Shown: positions 13,499-21,508, counted from the first letter of the stretch. The stretch is DNA of 25,121 nt from an uncultured Chloroflexota bacterium (GCA_937876225.1 CALFIC010000045.1:1-25121); one strand, 5' to 3'. The notes: a model not told the origin generated them from the sequence alone. A program made the numbers and translations.

Positions 13499-14760
13499 CT
13501 ACTCTTCGTCGCCTTCAGGGCGGCGGCGAGGGGGCGGGGCGCCACGGTCATCGCGGAAGTTACCACGGGGCGGGCCACTGCGGTCGCTGAAGCCACCACG
13601 TGACGGACCATCGCGGAAGTTGCCACGGGGCGGGCCACTGCGGTCACCGAACGACGGGCGGTCGCCACGAGGCGGACCACTGCGATCGCCGAAGGCAGGG
13701 CGGTCGCCACGAGGCGGACCACTGCGATCGCCGAAGGCAGGGCGGTCACCACGGGGCGGGCCACTGCGGTCAAACGACGGGCGGTCACCACGGGGTGGAC
13801 CACTGCGGTCGCCGAACGACGGGCGGTCGCCACGGGGCGGACCACTACGGTCGAATGAGGGCCGATCGCCGTACGCGGGGCGGTCACCACGGGGGGGGCC
13901 ACTGCGGTCACCGAATGAGGGCCGATCGCCACGGGGCGGGCCACTGCGGTCGAACGAGGGACGGTCACCACGGGGCGGTCCACTGCGGTCAAACGACGGG
14001 CGGTCGCCACGAGGCGGACCACTGCGGTCAAACGACGGACGCTCGTTGCCGAAATCGCGGGGTGGGCGATCATTGAAGCTGGGGCGGTCACCACGGGGCG
14101 GGCCACTGCGGTCAAATGAAGGGCGCTCGTTGCCGAAATCGCGGGGTGGGCGATCATTGAAGCTAGGGCGGTCACCACGGGGGGGACCACTGCGGTCGCC
14201 GAACGACGGGCGGTCGCCACGGGGCGGGCCACTGCGGTCAAACGACGGCCGGTCGCCGTAGGCGGGACGGTCACCACGGGGCGGACCATTGCGGTCGCCA
14301 AATGAAGGACGGTCGCCACGGGGTGGGAATGACGGACGATCACCAAAGCCACCGCGGGGGCGGTCGCTGAAGTTAGGCCGGTCGCTGCGTGGGCTGTCGC
14401 CGTAGGCAGGACGGTCACTGCGTGGTCGGTCGCCAAACCCAGGGCGGTCACCACGGGGCGGGCCACTGCGATCACCGAACGAGGGCCGGTCACCACGGGG
14501 GGGACCACTGCGGTCGCCGAAGGCAGGACGGTCGCCACGGGGTGGACCATTGCGGTCGCCGAAGGCAGGGCGGTCGCCACGGGGAGGACCACTGCGGTCG
14601 CCATAGCTGGGGCGGTCGCCACGAGGACGGTCGCCGTAGGCAGGGCGGTCACCGCGGGGGGGACCACTGCGGTCGCCGTAGCTGGGCCGATCGCCACGGG
14701 GGCGGTCGCCGTAAGCGGGGCGGTCGCCACTGGGGCGGCTGCCGTAGCTGGGGCGCTCTT
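13499..14760 (-). repeat. Degenerate coding tandem repeat in the pseudouridine synthase tail
   Basis: The unit is about 39-42 bases, encoding SGPPRGDRPSFGDR or SGPPRGDRPSFDR, repeated with substitutions. A larger unit including NDRPPRDFGNERPSFDR occurs twice in succession (around 14010-14165), showing recent block duplication. Because the repeat is nearly stop-free in several frames it produces long spurious ORFs on both strands. Confidence 0.9.
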
Positions 14761-15772
14761 CGCGGGGGGCGGCGGTGCGGGGCGCATCATCGTCACGGCG
14801 ACGGGGTTTTTTGTCGTCTTCGTCACGGGTCATGACTCGGCGTAAGCCGACGGCCTCGTCTTGGAGCTCTTGGAGTTCTTTGGCGGGCGTTTGCTCGGTA
14901 TGGCTATTGTCGGTATGGATGCGGGCCGTTTTGCGCTCGGCGGCGGCAGCGCGCTGCGCAACCGCACGGGCCATCGATTCAGCTTGCTCGGCGTGTTGTT
15001 GCAACTTGGCCGATTCTTCGTCGGTCAAGGGGCGCCAGGCACCGGCGGCCAAATCGCCAAGGACGATGGGGCCTTCGCGCATGCGAATCAAGCGCAATAC
15101 TTCGTAGCCAAGGGCTTTGGCGACGCGGCGAATCTGGCGCTTGCGCCCTTCGTGCAACACGACGCGCAACCAGGTGCCGGCATCGGTTTGCTCGAGGACC
15201 GTCACCCAAGCCGGAGCCGTGGTGATGGTGGGTTCGCTGGCGATGATGTCGCCTTCTTCGTCGTAATTGTCGTTATCGCTACCTTCGTCTTCCAACGCAG
15301 GTAGGGTGATACCCTTGCGCCATTCCCGCAAATCGTCTGCGGAAGGGGTGGCGTCGAGCAGGGCGTGGTATTCTTTTTCGACTTGGTTGCTGGGGTGGGT
15401 GAGTGCCTGCGTTACCGACCCATCATCGGTCAGGAGCATCAACCCTTCGCTGGCAAAGTCCAAACGGCCAACAAGGTGTAATCGTTGTGGGACATCGACC
15501 ATGCCAATCACGGTCGGGCGACCCTGTGGGTCTTCGCTGGTTGACACCACGCCCACTGGTTTGTGGAACATGATGTAGGTACGGGGCTGACGGGCACCGA
15601 GTGGGTTGCCGTCTACAATGATGGTGTCGACATCGGGATCGACACGGGTGCCGGCTACTTGGACGACTTCGCCGTTTACTACGACGCGTCCCTCGGCAAT
15701 CAACACTTCACAATCGCGGCGCGAGGCAATGCCTGCGCTGGCCAAGACTTTTTGTAGTCGTTCTGGGGCCAC
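13499..15772 (-). CDS. RsuA/RluB-family 23S/16S rRNA pseudouridine synthase with giant RGD-repeat tail
   Basis: 757 residues. Residues 2-50 form an S4 RNA-binding domain (RLQKVLASAGIASRRDCE...GRVVVNGEVV). The catalytic domain carries Asp105 in VGRLDFASEGLMLLTDDG and HEGRKRQIRRV near 207-217; an acidic insert lies at about 161-176. A charged helical linker follows at 250-320. From about 340 to the end (over 400 residues) the protein is an Arg/Gly/Pro/Asp/Ser-rich repeat with about 20 copies of [SN]GPPRG, most as SGPPRGDRPSFGDR. Most RluB proteins are 240-330 residues. The start is GTG at 15772, with AAGGAG (15781-15786) 8 bases upstream. Function: isomerises uridine to pseudouridine in rRNA; the tail probably adds RNA binding. 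Confidence 0.9.
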   Translation of the reverse strand: MAPERLQKVLASAGIASRRDCEVLIAEGRVVVNGEVVQVAGTRVDPDVDTIIVDGNPLGARQPRTYIMFHKPVGVVSTSEDPQGRPTVIGMVDVPQRLHLVGRLDFASEGLMLLTDDGSVTQALTHPSNQVEKEYHALLDATPSADDLREWRKGITLPALEDEGSDNDNYDEEGDIIASEPTITTAPAWVTVLEQTDAGTWLRVVLHEGRKRQIRRVAKALGYEVLRLIRMREGPIVLGDLAAGAWRPLTDEESAKLQQHAEQAESMARAVAQRAAAAERKTARIHTDNSHTEQTPAKELQELQDEAVGLRRVMTRDEDDKKPRRRDDDAPRTAAPREERPSYGSRPSGDRPAYGDRPRGDRPSYGDRSGPPRGDRPAYGDRPRGDRPSYGDRSGPPRGDRPAFGDRNGPPRGDRPAFGDRSGPPRGDRPSFGDRSGPPRGDRPGFGDRPRSDRPAYGDSPRSDRPNFSDRPRGGFGDRPSFPPRGDRPSFGDRNGPPRGDRPAYGDRPSFDRSGPPRGDRPSFGDRSGPPRGDRPSFNDRPPRDFGNERPSFDRSGPPRGDRPSFNDRPPRDFGNERPSFDRSGPPRGDRPSFDRSGPPRGDRPSFDRSGPPRGDRPSFGDRSGPPRGDRPAYGDRPSFDRSGPPRGDRPSFGDRSGPPRGDRPSFDRSGPPRGDRPAFGDRSGPPRGDRPAFGDRSGPPRGDRPSFGDRSGPPRGNFRDGPSRGGFSDRSGPPRGNFRDDRGAPPPRRRPEGDEE

Positions 15773-15792
15773 GGGTGGAACTCCTTCAAATA

Positions 15793-15808
15793 CAGAAAAC
15801 GTTTACTG
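15793..15808. promoter_or_regulatory. LacI-type palindrome upstream of the pseudouridine synthase gene
   Basis: CAGAAAACGTTTACTG has 7 of 8 paired positions around a central CG, the shape of LacI-family operators. It lies just upstream of the Shine-Dalgarno sequence of the GTG at 15772. The core differs from the 21346 site (AAACGTTT versus AAGCGCTT), so a different regulator or chance is possible. Confidence 0.25.
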
Positions 15809-15811
15809 TGT

Positions 15812-15905
15812 GCGGCGCCTTCTGGCGGGCAATCACAACTCACATTGGCGCGCCTCACGGCGGGCCGACAATTACTCACATACGCGCGCCTCACGGCGGG
15901 CACAC
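15812..15905. repeat. Three direct repeats with about 36-nt period
   Basis: GCGCCTCACGGCGGGC occurs exactly at about 15850-15865 and 15886-15901, with a diverged copy (GGCGCCTTCTGGCGGGC) at 15814-15830. Each of the first two is followed by a spacer ending ACTCACAT. The remainder of 15773-16093 holds the palindrome at 15793 and no ORF that I can support. Confidence 0.75.
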
Positions 15906-16093
15906 AACAAACTGCGTCAAATGGGGTGACGCAAGGGGGTGCATTCATATGCCCTCTGAGTATACCACAATATCAAGGAGGTAGGGTCGAATCATGCCGG
16001 CGAATTCATTCGCCGCTATTCGCCCTTAATCAATCCCACCCCCTCCACATTCAGGTACGATAGATAAAACACATTGCATGATTGGATGCCGTA

Positions 16094-16414
16094 ATGCCAC
16101 CCGAACGCACTCCCCTGTTGCCCAGCGCGCAACTCCCCACCGGCCGCATGACGTGTGTCATCGTCGATGGTCTGCCCATCGGTGTGGCCAATGCCGCTGG
16201 CCATATCTATGCCTTTGATGATACCTGCCGCCACGAAGGGGGCTCGTTGTCGTCGGGTGCGCTGATTGATGGTACTGTCACGTGTCCGTGGCATGGTTGG
16301 ACGTATGGGCTTCACAATGGCAAAGCGATTGTGCCGCCGGTTGGCATCCGTGTCCGTGTCTTTCCTGTGACGGTAGTGGATGGCATGATTTTTGCAGATA
16401 TCGAATGGGAGTAG
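16094..16414 (+). CDS. Rieske [2Fe-2S] ferredoxin-like protein
   Basis: 106 residues, a single small Rieske domain. Cluster ligands are visible as Cys45-x-His47 (DDTCRHEGG) and Cys64-x2-His67 (TCPWHGW), spaced as in soluble dioxygenase-type ferredoxins and NirD-like proteins. No membrane anchor or signal peptide, so it is a cytoplasmic electron carrier or subunit. No oxygenase or nitrite reductase gene is adjacent, so the redox partner is unknown. The ATG at 16094 is preferred; an in-frame TTG at 16082 adds four residues. There is no clear Shine-Dalgarno sequence. Confidence 0.9.
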   Translation: MPPERTPLLPSAQLPTGRMTCVIVDGLPIGVANAAGHIYAFDDTCRHEGGSLSSGALIDGTVTCPWHGWTYGLHNGKAIVPPVGIRVRVFPVTVVDGMIFADIEWE

Positions 16415-16421
16415 TAGTGGC

Positions 16422-16547
16422 GTCATTGCATGGCGCCCGGTCATTGCATGGCGCCCGGTCATTGCATGGCGCCCGGTCATTGCATGGCGTCCTGTCATTG
16501 CATGGCGTCCTGTCATTGCATGGCGTCCTGTCATTGCATGGCGCCCT
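16422..16547. repeat. Seven perfect tandem 18-nt repeats
   Basis: Units of 18 bases start at 16422, 16440, 16458, 16476, 16494, 16512 and 16530. The first three are GTCATTGCATGGCGCCCG, the next three end GGCGTCCT, and the last ends GGCGCCCT. A decayed eighth unit (GTTATTG) follows at 16548. The array begins 8 bases after the Rieske stop codon and ends about 40 bases before the -35 of the aminotransferase promoter. Confidence 0.95.
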
Positions 16548-16585
16548 GTTATTGATGTATCTCGCCCATCTAAAAAAATCAATAT

Positions 16586-16615
16586 TTGACGAAACTCGGT
16601 AACACCCGTCACAAT
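16586..16615 (+). promoter_or_regulatory. Promoter of the class III aminotransferase gene
   Basis: TTGACG (16586-16591, 5 of 6), an 18-base spacer, and CACAAT (16610-16615, 4 of 6). The start would be near 16622, leaving a leader of about 30 bases with GAGGAGG before the ATG at 16651. Confidence 0.6.
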
Positions 16616-16650
16616 AGAGGGTGACAAGTTATTGTGAACGAGGAGGTTTT

Positions 16651-18051
16651 ATGACCAAAGAGATTAACGTCGCCCTGCGTGGTTCCCAGCGCTTGTCCGT
16701 GCCTGGCACGCGCGGTAGTTCATTGGTTGCCCGTGACGCCGCCGTGTTGGCCGCTACGATGGGCCGCGTTTATCCGTTTGCCATGGAAAAAGGATTAGGG
16801 AGCGAAGTCTGGGACGTCGACGGCAATAGATATCTAGACATGGCCGCCGGTATCGCCGTGCTCTCTACCGGACACTCCCACCCCGCCGTGATTCAGGCCA
16901 TGCACACCCAAATCGACAAATTTGTCCATATGGCCGGGACTGATTTTGTCAATGAACAAATGGTCAACGTCGCCGAAAAACTCGCCGCTACCATGCCTGG
17001 CCCCGACGAATGGCAAGTGTTTTTGAGTAATTCGGGTACCGAAGCAATCGAAGCCGCCATCAAGCTGGCCCGCCACGTCACCGGCCGCCAAGGGATTATT
17101 TCGTTCCTTGGTGCCTTCCATGGTCGCTCATACGGCGCCATGTCATTGACCGCTTCCAAATCAACCCAACGCCGTGGCCACATGCCACTCGTCCCTGGCA
17201 CCTTTCACGCGTTTTATGCTAATCCCTACCGCACGCCCTTTGGGATTGCTCCCGAGCACGTCACTCAGGCTGCCCTCGATTATATCGAAAAAACACTTTT
17301 CGCTACCGTCATCCACCCCAGTGATATGGCCGCTATTGTGGTCGAGCCCATCCAAGGCGAAGGTGGCTACATTGTGCCTGCTCCTGGCTTTCTCTGTGGG
17401 TTGCGCCAAATCTGTGATCGCTACGGCATTTTGTTGATATACGACGAGGTCCAGAGTGGCGTCGGTCGTACCGGCAAAATGTGGGCCCACCAACACGAAT
17501 CATCTGCCGTTGGCAATGGTGCCTGTGCCCACTGCAAAATGGCCAGCGCCCACGGCTGTACCCCCGATATCCTCGTGACCGCCAAAGGCTTAGGGGCCGG
17601 GATGCCCATCGGCGGCATCATCGCCCGCAAAGCCTTGATGGATCGCTGGTTGCCCGGCGCTCATGGGAGCACCTACGCCGGCAACGCGGTGGCCTGTGCC
17701 GCTGCCAATGCCGTGCTCGATTTGGTCAGTGGGGGCATCATGCAAAACGCCGCCGACGTCGGTGCCCACCTCAAAAACGGTCTGCATCAACTCCAAGCGC
17801 GCTACGACATCATCGGCGATGTCCGCGGCCGGGGCTTGATGCTAGGGGTCGACTTTGTGCTCAACAAAGAAACTCGCGAGCCGGCCAAACAACTGGCCGA
17901 CGAAATCATGGAAGAAGCCTTCAAGCGCGGCATGCTCATCTTGACCTGTGGCTATTCCACCATCCGCTTTTGTCCACCCCTCGTACTCACCAAATCAGAA
18001 GCCGATGAAGCGCTCGAACGCTTCGAAGCCACGATTCAAGCCTGTATTTAA
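16651..18051 (+). CDS. Class III PLP aminotransferase (GABA/acetylornithine aminotransferase family)
   Basis: 466 residues, fold type I PLP enzyme. Visible: GNRYLDMAAGIAVLSTGHSHP, SNSGTEAIEAAIKLARHVTGR, FHGRSYGAMSLTASK, EPIQGEGGYIVP, Asp265 in IYDEVQSGVGRTGKMWAHQH, and the PLP Lys312 in VTAKGLGAGMPIGG. It transfers an amino group between an omega-amino acid (GABA, ornithine derivatives, beta-alanine types) and an oxo acid; the exact substrate is uncertain. Odd: about 15-18 extra residues between WAHQH and TPDI carry Cys292-x2-Cys295, His301 and Cys303. The ATG at 16651 is chosen for its strong Shine-Dalgarno sequence (AGGAGG, 16641-16646). Monocistronic, with its own promoter and terminator. 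Confidence 0.9.
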   Translation: MTKEINVALRGSQRLSVPGTRGSSLVARDAAVLAATMGRVYPFAMEKGLGSEVWDVDGNRYLDMAAGIAVLSTGHSHPAVIQAMHTQIDKFVHMAGTDFVNEQMVNVAEKLAATMPGPDEWQVFLSNSGTEAIEAAIKLARHVTGRQGIISFLGAFHGRSYGAMSLTASKSTQRRGHMPLVPGTFHAFYANPYRTPFGIAPEHVTQAALDYIEKTLFATVIHPSDMAAIVVEPIQGEGGYIVPAPGFLCGLRQICDRYGILLIYDEVQSGVGRTGKMWAHQHESSAVGNGACAHCKMASAHGCTPDILVTAKGLGAGMPIGGIIARKALMDRWLPGAHGSTYAGNAVACAAANAVLDLVSGGIMQNAADVGAHLKNGLHQLQARYDIIGDVRGRGLMLGVDFVLNKETREPAKQLADEIMEEAFKRGMLILTCGYSTIRFCPPLVLTKSEADEALERFEATIQACI

Positions 18052-18057
18052 GGCATC

Positions 18058-18105
18058 AAAAACCACCTCTTTCTGCGCGTGATAACGCAGAAAGAGGTGG
18101 TTTTT
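18058..18105. terminator. Bidirectional terminator, 20-bp stem
   Basis: 18058-18077 pairs perfectly with 18086-18105, with an A-run on the left and six T on the right. It lies between the aminotransferase (+) and the TIM-barrel gene (-), both of which end here. Confidence 0.93.
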
Positions 18106-18109
18106 TGTG

Positions 18110-18931
18110 TTACACGACCTGCAAAAACCGTTCGCCCATTTGGGCCAGGACCACATCCCCGGGCGTGTCCCAAATGGCTTGGTTGAAAATCTCGACTTCG
18201 ATGGCACCGGTATACCCGGCCGCTTCGACGGCCGCCCGAATCGGCCGGAAGTCGATTTTGCCATCGCCCATCATACCTCGCCCCAGCAACATGTGGGGCA
18301 TGGGTGCGAGCCAATCACAGACGTGATATGCCAAAATATGCCCTTTGGCGCGGGCAATTTGGGCAAACACGTAGGGATCCCACCAGACATGGAACGTATC
18401 AATCACCACGCCGACCTGGGGCGTGGCAAAGCGCTCGACGAGGTCGAGTGCTTCCGAAAGCGTGGTAATCACCGAGCGCTCGGCGGCATACATCGGATGG
18501 AGTGGTTCGATACCGAGGCGCACGCCACATTCCCGGGCATAGGGGATGAGCGTCTCGATGGCCTCGGCAACCATCGTGCGCGCCGCTGCGATGTCGCGGT
18601 CGGGAGCTGGGCCACAAACCAGCACCAGCACATCGGCGCCTAGGGCGGCGGCTTCTTCGATGGCGCGGCGGTTGTCGTCGATGCGGGCGGCTCGTTCGCT
18701 CGCCGTGGCCGCCGGGAACATGCCGCCGCGGCACAGCCCCGACACGTGGATCCCCGCATCGCGCACCAGGCTCACCGCATTGGTGAGGCCGGCGGCGGCC
18801 AGTTTGTCACGCCAAATACCGATATTGGGGATACCCGCCCTTGCACAACCATCAATGGCTTCTTTGAGACTCCAGGATTGGGTGGTGGCTTGATTCAGGC
18901 TGAGGCGGCGATAGTCGTTGAGTGATTCCAT
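18110..18931 (-). CDS. Sugar phosphate isomerase/epimerase (TIM barrel)
   Basis: 273 residues of the xylose isomerase-like superfamily. Candidate metal/active-site residues sit at the ends of strands: Glu142 in GIEPLHPMYAAER, Asp178 and His181 in VIDTFHVWWDP, His203 and Asp206 in YHVCDWLAP, and Glu245/Glu247 in IEVEIF. This Glu-Asp-His-Glu set is the pattern of metal-dependent isomerases/epimerases such as tagatose 3-epimerase relatives. Last gene of the LacI-linked operon, 17 bases after the DUF993 gene. The ATG at 18931 has AAAGGAG upstream. The substrate is unknown, presumably the product of the upstream dehydrogenase or DUF993 enzyme. Confidence 0.88.
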   Translation of the reverse strand: MESLNDYRRLSLNQATTQSWSLKEAIDGCARAGIPNIGIWRDKLAAAGLTNAVSLVRDAGIHVSGLCRGGMFPAATASERAARIDDNRRAIEEAAALGADVLVLVCGPAPDRDIAAARTMVAEAIETLIPYARECGVRLGIEPLHPMYAAERSVITTLSEALDLVERFATPQVGVVIDTFHVWWDPYVFAQIARAKGHILAYHVCDWLAPMPHMLLGRGMMGDGKIDFRPIRAAVEAAGYTGAIEVEIFNQAIWDTPGDVVLAQMGERFLQVV

Positions 18932-18948
18932 CAGCGCTCCTTTACGGG

Positions 18949-20112
18949 TTATTCAATGCCGGCGAGCTGCAAGACCGGGCGCATACGGGCTGCCGCTAAT
19001 TCGGGGTCCGCAAACACGCCTGCCTGATCGGCGAGACGGAATAATTCGGCGAGGTGCACAATCGACCGCGCACTTTCTTGGCCACCGAGCATGCGGAAGT
19101 GCCGTTGATGCCCGTTGAGATACGCCAAAAAGACCACGCCGGTTTTGTAATAAAAGGTCGGACGTTGGAAAATATGCCGTGACAACGGCACCGTCGGATC
19201 GAGCAATGCGCGGTATTGGGCCTCATTGCCGTTGTCGAGGGCATAGAGTCCCGCCGACGCTACCGGCGCAATCGCATCAAAAATCCCCAACAAGGCATGG
19301 CTATAGCCGTGGTCATCGCCCCGAATCAACTCGGCGAAATTAAAATCGTCGCCGGTGTACATTTTGACGTGGGCAGGCAAGCGCCGGCGCATCGAAATTT
19401 CGCGGCTGGCATCGAGCAACGAAATCTTGATGCCGTCGATTTTGGTGGCATGGGCGTTGATGACGGCCAGACAGTTATCCATGGCCACATCGAGGTCGCG
19501 TGATCCCCAATACCCCGCCAATGCCGGGTCAAACATGTCACCCAACCAATGGATGATGACGGGGCGGCTGACTTGCCCCAAAATGTGGGCATAGACTTCG
19601 GCATAATCATCGGGTCCCGTGGCGGTGGCAGCCAAGGCGCGACTGGCCATCAAAATGATTTGCCCGCCCTGACCCTCGACAAAACTGACTTGTTCGCTAT
19701 AGGCCTGTTTGACGTCTGCGAGGGTCAAACCTGGTCGCACGGCCAAATGGTCGGTACCGGCACCACAGGCCACCGTGCCGCCACAACTACGGGCAGCGGT
19801 AATCGAGCGGGTGATGAGTTCTTGGGCTGTCGGCCAATCAAGTCCCATTCCCCGTTGGGCCGTATCCATCGCTTCGGCCACACTAAATCCGAGTGACCAC
19901 AAATAGTGACGGTAGTTGATGGTGGCTTCCCAATCGAGGTGGGGTGGCGAATTGGGTGTGGTATCAGCCAAATGATCTTGGACGACGTGTACCGCCGCAA
20001 ATGCGACCCGTTGCTGGAATGCACCTGGCGCCGTGGTATAGGTCGGCGCTGGGCTCATCGTATACGGGGTCAGTGTGCGATCGGCATGGGGCAATATGAG
20101 TGTGGTTGGCAT
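18949..20112 (-). CDS. DUF993 family protein (dihydrodipicolinate synthase-like)
   Basis: 387 residues. I assign it to DUF993 from overall pattern (VAFAAVHVV, DWEATINYRHYLWSLGFSVAEAMDTAQRGMGLDW). The central and C-terminal blocks follow the DHDPS/N-acetylneuraminate lyase barrel: KIDGIKISLLDA with Lys229 where the Schiff-base lysine of DHDPS sits, then KMYTGDDFNF and HALLGIFDAIAP. If the lysine is catalytic, the enzyme would be a class I aldolase or lyase/dehydratase on an oxo-sugar acid; that is inference, since the family has no established reaction known to me. Middle gene of the operon. The start at 20112 lies 33 bases after the Gfo stop, with AGAGAG upstream. Confidence 0.8.
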   Translation of the reverse strand: MPTTLILPHADRTLTPYTMSPAPTYTTAPGAFQQRVAFAAVHVVQDHLADTTPNSPPHLDWEATINYRHYLWSLGFSVAEAMDTAQRGMGLDWPTAQELITRSITAARSCGGTVACGAGTDHLAVRPGLTLADVKQAYSEQVSFVEGQGGQIILMASRALAATATGPDDYAEVYAHILGQVSRPVIIHWLGDMFDPALAGYWGSRDLDVAMDNCLAVINAHATKIDGIKISLLDASREISMRRRLPAHVKMYTGDDFNFAELIRGDDHGYSHALLGIFDAIAPVASAGLYALDNGNEAQYRALLDPTVPLSRHIFQRPTFYYKTGVVFLAYLNGHQRHFRMLGGQESARSIVHLAELFRLADQAGVFADPELAAARMRPVLQLAGIE

Positions 20113-20145
20113 AGTTCGTTCTCTCCGTGCAAAAAGCGCCAGCGC

Positions 20146-21297
20146 TTATAACGGCAATTCGGGCACATCAAGCCAGCGCCGTTCTTGCCACGACTGGATG
20201 CCTAATTCGGCCAACTGCACACCCTTGGCGCCTTCACGCAACGTCCATTGGAAAGGGGTGTCGATGGCCACATGTTTGAGGAATAGTTCCCACTGCACTT
20301 TGAAGCCGTTGTCGTACACCATGTTGTCGGGTACATCTTGCCAGCTCGAGCGAAACGGGATTGCGTTGGGGGTATCGGGGCTCCAAACTGGTTTGGGCGT
20401 GATGCTACGGTGTTGCACTTTGCAGTCACGCAAGCCGGCTACGGCACTGCCCTCGGTGCCATCGACATGGAAGACCACCAATTCATCGCGGTAGACACGG
20501 GTACACCATGACGAATTGATTTGGGCGATGACGCCATTGGCCAATTCAAAAGTGGCATAGGCCGCATCATCGGCGGTGGCTGCATAGGCGCGACCTTGTT
20601 CGTCGACGCGCTGGGGAATGTGGGTGGCGCCGATACACTGCACTGATTGTACTGCCCCAAACAAATTGTCGAGCACATAGCGCCAGTGACAAAGCATGTC
20701 GATGATGATGCCACCACCGTCCTCGGCGCGGTAATTCCACGACGGTCGTTGGGCTGGTTGCCAATCTCCTTCAAACACCCAATACCCGAATTCACCACGT
20801 ACCGACAAAATCCGGCCAAAAAAACCACCGTCGATGAGTCGCTTGAGTTTGAGTAACCCTGGCAAAAAGAGTTTGTCTTGCACGACGCCATGTTTGATAC
20901 CGGCTGCTTCGGCCAAACGGGCGATTTCTAGGGTGATGGCCAAATTATCTGCTACGGGTTTTTCACAATAAATATGCTTACCAGCAGCGATGGCTTGGCG
21001 CAGACACTCGGCGCGGTGCGATGTGGTTTGGGCGTCGAAGTAAATGGTGTCGTCTGGGTTGGCTAGACAGGCATCCAAATCAGTGCTCCAACGCTCGATT
21101 TGGTAGCTCTGTGCTAACGCTTGCAGTTTTTGGGCATTGCGGCCTACCAAAATTGGGTCGGGATAGAGCATGTCGCCGTTGGGAAGCGCAATGCCCCCTT
21201 GCTTGCGGATGGCCACAATCGAACGCGCCAAGTGTTGATTGGTCCCCATGCGTCCTGTGACCCCGTTCATGATGATGCCGATACGTTGTTGCGCCAT
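20146..21297 (-). CDS. Gfo/Idh/MocA family oxidoreductase
   Basis: 383 residues. The nucleotide loop is NGVTGRMGTNQH (11-22), with an extended N-terminal region GDMLYPDPILVGRN before the second strand. EKP signature at 112-114 (IYCEKPVADN). Substrate-side block GGGIIIDMLCHWRYVLDNL with Asp200 and His204. Predicted NAD(P)-dependent dehydrogenase for a sugar or cyclitol. First gene of the operon Gfo-DUF993-isomerase; the ATG at 21297 has AAGGAG upstream. A LacI-type operator lies 49-64 bases upstream of the start codon. Confidence 0.9.
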   Translation of the reverse strand: MAQQRIGIIMNGVTGRMGTNQHLARSIVAIRKQGGIALPNGDMLYPDPILVGRNAQKLQALAQSYQIERWSTDLDACLANPDDTIYFDAQTTSHRAECLRQAIAAGKHIYCEKPVADNLAITLEIARLAEAAGIKHGVVQDKLFLPGLLKLKRLIDGGFFGRILSVRGEFGYWVFEGDWQPAQRPSWNYRAEDGGGIIIDMLCHWRYVLDNLFGAVQSVQCIGATHIPQRVDEQGRAYAATADDAAYATFELANGVIAQINSSWCTRVYRDELVVFHVDGTEGSAVAGLRDCKVQHRSITPKPVWSPDTPNAIPFRSSWQDVPDNMVYDNGFKVQWELFLKHVAIDTPFQWTLREGAKGVQLAELGIQSWQERRWLDVPELPL

Positions 21298-21345
21298 TGC
21301 ATGCTCCTTCAGTGATTCATTCGGTTACTACGGCTTTTATTTACT

Positions 21346-21361
21346 TGGTAAGCGCTTTCCA
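21346..21361. promoter_or_regulatory. LacI-family operator at the start of the sugar operon
   Basis: TGGTAAGCGCTTTCCA is a near-perfect palindrome around a central CG, the hallmark of LacI/CcpA-type operators. It lies immediately downstream of candidate minus-strand -10 elements, so it overlaps or follows the transcription start and would block it when bound. The divergent LacI-family gene at 21835 is the obvious candidate regulator. Confidence 0.7.
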
Positions 21362-21366
21362 CACAT

Positions 21367-21377
21367 ATAATATCATA
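21367..21377 (-). promoter_or_regulatory. Candidate -10 region of the sugar operon
   Basis: On the minus strand TATGAT (21372-21377) and TATTAT (21367-21372) each match TATAAT at 5 of 6 positions. The start site would fall near 21360-21365, within or beside the operator. No clear -35 is present, as expected for an activator-free, repressor-controlled promoter of moderate strength or one needing help. Confidence 0.45.
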
Positions 21378-21508
21378 GTAGGAGCGATTAATCCATGGTA
21401 TCTTCATCCGAATCGTGGTATTTGCACATGTGTCGGGGCGCTAGGCACATGCCGGTGGCTGAGGCATGTCACACGGAGCGTAGGGGTATAGCGAAAATTT
21501 TGGGTAAA

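Noticed and set aside
13401..14835. Long open frames on both strands across the repeat tail of the pseudouridine synthase
   Set aside because: They arise from the repetitive, nearly stop-free sequence. Only the frame continuous with the S4 and catalytic domains has a ribosome site and recognisable domains.
16422..16547. CRISPR array
   Set aside because: The units are directly adjacent with no unique spacers and no cas genes nearby. The same applies to the arrays at 2197, 11955 and 15812.
16016..16627. Minus-strand frame of 203 codons with GRHAMT repeats
   Set aside because: It is the translation of the 18-nt intergenic repeats plus the antisense of the Rieske gene; no ribosome site or domain.
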